Source of the DNA: Brevibacterium aurantiacum
GTDB taxonomy: Bacteria > Actinomycetota > Actinomycetes > Actinomycetales > Brevibacteriaceae
Length of the DNA: 64,000 bases
Assembly: GCF_900169065.1 (NCBI RefSeq)
Contig: NZ_FXZB01000009.1
Coordinates: forward strand, 1 to 64,000
Reading direction: 5' to 3'
Shown piece after piece: positions 61,887-64,000 of the stretch; position 1 is the stretch's first letter; every line of letters begins with the position of its first letter. A program made the translations under genes and the position numbers. The notes below the pieces were generated by a model, which saw nothing but the letters and a program-made list of their open reading frames with translations, was not told the DNA's origin and did not search any database.

Positions 61887-63137
61887 ATGGTTAACTATTT
61901 GTCACTCGCCGAGCGTGTGCTCTCCGGTACCCCGGCCACCGCCTCCGATGCCCGCGCGATTCTGTCGTCCCCGAATGAGGATCTGCTCGACCTCGTCGCA
62001 GCCGCAGCCCGGCTGCGACGCGAGCACTTCGGCAAGCGCATCAAGATCAACTACCTCGTCAATCTCAAGTCCGGTCTGTGCCCGGAGGACTGCAGCTACT
62101 GCTCACAGCGCCTAGGCTCCGAAGCGGAGATCCTCAAGTATTCCTGGCTGCCCAAGGAGGAGGCCAAGCGCCAGGCGGAGTTCGGTCTGGCCGGAGGTGC
62201 CTCGCGCGTCTGTCTCGTCGCCTCCGGTCGCGGTCCGTCGAACCGGGATGTCGAGCGTGTCTCGGGAATGGTCGAGGAGATCAAGTCTGCCACTCCCGGC
62301 GTCGAGGTCTGCGCTTGTCTCGGATTCCTCAAGGATGGCCAGGCGCATCGCCTCAAGGAGGCCGGGGTCGATGCTTATAACCACAACCTCAACACCTCTG
62401 AGTCCCTCTACGCCGACATCTGCTCGACACACACCTTTGCCGACCGGGTCGACACCGTCGACAAGGCTCGCGGCGCCGGACTCTCCCCGTGCTCGGGACT
62501 CCTCGTCGGCGTGGGCGAGACGAACGACCAGATCATCGAGGCGATCGAATCGCTCAAGGCCGTCGACTCCGACTCGATCCCGGTCAACTTCCTCATCCCC
62601 TTCGACGGCACCCCGTTGGAGGGCACCAACACGCTGACCCCGCAGCACTGCGTGAGGATTCTGTGCGCTGTGCGCTTCCTGTGCCCGGATCGCGAACTGC
62701 GCATTGCCGGCGGCCGTGAAATGCACCTGCGTTCGCTGCAGTCGCTGTCGCTGAATGTGGCCAATTCGCTGTTCCTCGGCGACTACCTCACTTCGGAGGG
62801 TCAGGCAGCCGAAGAGGATCTCGACATGATCGTCGATGGCGGGTTCGAGATCGTCGGCGCGGAGAGCGCCCAGCAGCTGCGCGACGAGCTCAAGGCCCAC
62901 AGGGCAGCCCATCAGGCTGCCTTCGACGGCGAAGCAACCGGCCCCGCGAGCGGCGACGGTGCGTCCGCTGCCGGCACTGGCGCATCGAGCGAGACTGCAC
63001 CAGCACCAGTCGCAGGTGGCGCACTGCCGTGTGGCAAACCGCTGCCGCCTGTCGGTCACGAGGCAGGCAACTCGGGCGTGACGATTCCGACGATCCGCCG
63101 CCGCGGTGCTGGCACAGAGATCTCTCCCAATGCCTGA
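61887..63137 (+). CDS. bioB: biotin synthase
   Basis: Radical-SAM enzyme inserting sulfur into dethiobiotin. The 4Fe-4S cysteines are Cys65, Cys69 and Cys72 (CPEDCSYC). YNHNLNTSE, the VGVGETNDQ segment and [12 protein letters not shown] follow. The chain has 416 residues; the last ~70 are a Gly/Ala/Ser/Pro-rich tail with an extra Cys, absent from the E. coli enzyme. Three starts are possible (GTG 61869, ATG 61884, ATG 61887); 61887 fits the leaderless spacing. The stop region overlaps bioA by 8 nt. Confidence 0.94.
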   Translation: MVNYLSLAERVLSGTPATASDARAILSSPNEDLLDLVAAAARLRREHFGKRIKINYLVNLKSGLCPEDCSYCSQRLGSEAEILKYSWLPKEEAKRQAEFGLAGGASRVCLVASGRGPSNRDVERVSGMVEEIKSATPGVEVCACLGFLKDGQAHRLKEAGVDAYNHNLNTSESLYADICSTHTFADRVDTVDKARGAGLSPCSGLLVGVGETNDQIIEAIESLKAVDSDSIPVNFLIPFDGTPLEGTNTLTPQHCVRILCAVRFLCPDRELRIAGGREMHLRSLQSLSLNVANSLFLGDYLTSEGQAAEEDLDMIVDGGFEIVGAESAQQLRDELKAHRAAHQAAFDGEATGPASGDGASAAGTGASSETAPAPVAGGALPCGKPLPPVGHEAGNSGVTIPTIRRRGAGTEISPNA

Positions 63138-64000
63138 GCCGGCACGGTCAGGTCCCCAGAGCACGCTGGACAGGGATGCCGGTCTTCTCTGGCACCCCTA
63201 TGGTCCCCTCGATGCTGGGGCGCACTTTTCGGTCACCGGTGCAGCCGGTGCCTATGTGGAACTGTGTGACGCTTCCGGCTCGCCACATCGGCTCCTGGAC
63301 GGGATGAGCTCGTGGTGGGCGGTTGTCCACGGCTACCGACACCCGGTCATGGACGCGGCGCTGACGCACCAGATCCGCTCGTTCTCGCATGTCATGTTCG
63401 GCGGTCTGACCCACGGCCCGGCCGTCGACCTGGCCGAGCACCTCGTCGCGGTCACCCCGGCCGGACTCGACCATGTCTATCTGGCCGACTCGGGCTCGGT
63501 CTCGGTCGAGGTCGCGCTCAAGCTCGCCATCCAGTACCAACAGGCTCGCGGACGCGACCGCAGTCGCTTCCTCGCCCTCGAAGGCGCCTATCACGGTGAC
63601 ACGACCGGTGCGATGAGCGTGTGCGACCCGGTCGGGGGAATGCACGCCGACTTCGCGGGACTGCTGTCCCCACAGTTGTTTCTGCCGCGTCCTCCGCTGC
63701 CGGAGGCTTCCACCTCCGAGGTCGATGCCTGGGTGGTCCGGGCGGAGAACCTCGTCGACGCGCATGGGTCAGAACTTGCCGGCATCATCGTCGAGCCTCT
63801 CTTCCAGGGCGCTGGCGGTATGCGTCCCTATCACCCGGCTGCCTTGAGGACGCTGCGGCGGCTGGCCACCGAGATCGACGCCGTGTTCATCGCCGATGAG
63901 ATCGCCACCGGCTTCGGCCGCACCGGTACTGATTTCGCCTGCCGTTCGGCCGGCATCACCCCGGATGTCATGTGCCTGGGCAAGGCGCTGACCGGGGGGT
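63130..64000 (+). CDS. bioA: adenosylmethionine-8-amino-7-oxononanoate aminotransferase (partial, cut by the window end)
   Basis: The frame is open from the ATG at 63130 to the last base (290 codons visible). It is a class III PLP aminotransferase that makes 7,8-diaminopelargonate using [28 protein letters not shown] (typical BioA), [14 protein letters not shown] and [17 protein letters not shown] are present, then [14 protein letters not shown] with the PLP-ring Asp and, near the edge, LGKALTGG with the PLP Lys. The coding region starts inside the end of bioB, so both share the BioQ-controlled promoter. Confidence 0.95.
   Translation, partial: MPEPARSGPQSTLDRDAGLLWHPYGPLDAGAHFSVTGAAGAYVELCDASGSPHRLLDGMSSWWAVVHGYRHPVMDAALTHQIRSFSHVMFGGLTHGPAVDLAEHLVAVTPAGLDHVYLADSGSVSVEVALKLAIQYQQARGRDRSRFLALEGAYHGDTTGAMSVCDPVGGMHADFAGLLSPQLFLPRPPLPEASTSEVDAWVVRAENLVDAHGSELAGIIVEPLFQGAGGMRPYHPAALRTLRRLATEIDAVFIADEIATGFGRTGTDFACRSAGITPDVMCLGKALTGG

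Noticed and set aside
1-64000. CRISPR arrays, insertion sequences, prophage, tRNA or rRNA genes
   Set aside because: No spaced identical repeats, transposase or integrase motifs, cloverleaf or rRNA sequence were found; the tandem repeats seen are imperfect and have no spacers.

Overview
The window is a stretch of a high-G+C Gram-positive (actinobacterial) chromosome, most like Brevibacterium or a close relative. The evidence is the dominance of GTC/CTC/GCC/ACC codons, frequent GTG starts, the actinobacterial orders rplM-rpsI-glmM, glmS-acpS-nnr-alr-tsaE-tsaB-rimI-tsaD and rsmA-ispE, a CAEC-type cytidine deaminase, MtrA/DtxR/BioQ-like regulatory sites, and many genes that seem to be translated from leaderless mRNAs. 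I see no mobile element, phage, CRISPR array, rRNA or tRNA.

Layout. 1-19.5 kb is housekeeping: ribosomal proteins L13/S9, amino-sugar synthesis for the wall (glmM, glmS), an ABC exporter, pantothenate kinase, AcpS, an M20 amidohydrolase, NAD(P)H-hydrate repair, alanine racemase, and the t6A tRNA-modification set TsaE/TsaB/TsaD with RimI. Placed among these are a LysE exporter, an iron-controlled heme oxygenase, an aldo/keto reductase, a START-like protein and a NUDIX hydrolase. 19.5-29.6 kb is a divergent polyol module: SorC-type regulator, xylulokinase and a dedicated MsmX/UgpC-type ATPase on the minus strand, and a binding protein, two permeases and a mannitol/arabitol dehydrogenase on the plus strand, with four regularly spaced operator half-sites between them. 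A glutamate-cysteine-ligase-like gene follows on the minus side. 29.6-37.0 kb holds a GH3 lipoprotein, an NlpC/P60 wall hydrolase, a sulfurtransferase, a THUMP-like methyltransferase, rsmA and ispE. 37.0-41.5 kb is a gluconate module (FadR-type regulator, GntP, GntK, Gnd). 41.6-49.2 kb holds a class V aminotransferase, then a more A+T-rich block (PucR regulator, acyl-CoA ligase, MHS transporter), then an FNT channel and a betaine-homocysteine-methyltransferase-like enzyme. 49.4-52.8 kb has a membrane acyltransferase, a DksA/TraR zinc-finger protein and an ABC-F ATPase. 53.1-61.1 kb is a complete nucleoside uptake and salvage operon (BMP lipoprotein, NupO/P/Q-like transporter, cdd, deoA, deoC). 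The window ends in bioB and a bioA cut by the edge.

Beyond the genes, four things recur. (1) A 10-mer, CGCCGAGGTG or its complement, occurs 28 times, far above chance, also in intergenic DNA and once as an inverted pair forming a terminator-like hairpin. (2) Short imperfect tandem repeats (periods 10-40 bp) sit at gene junctions, very often spanning the stop codon. (3) A -10-like hexamer lies exactly 6-7 nt before the start codon of at least nine genes. (4) Very long perfect hairpins without U-tracts follow several operons.
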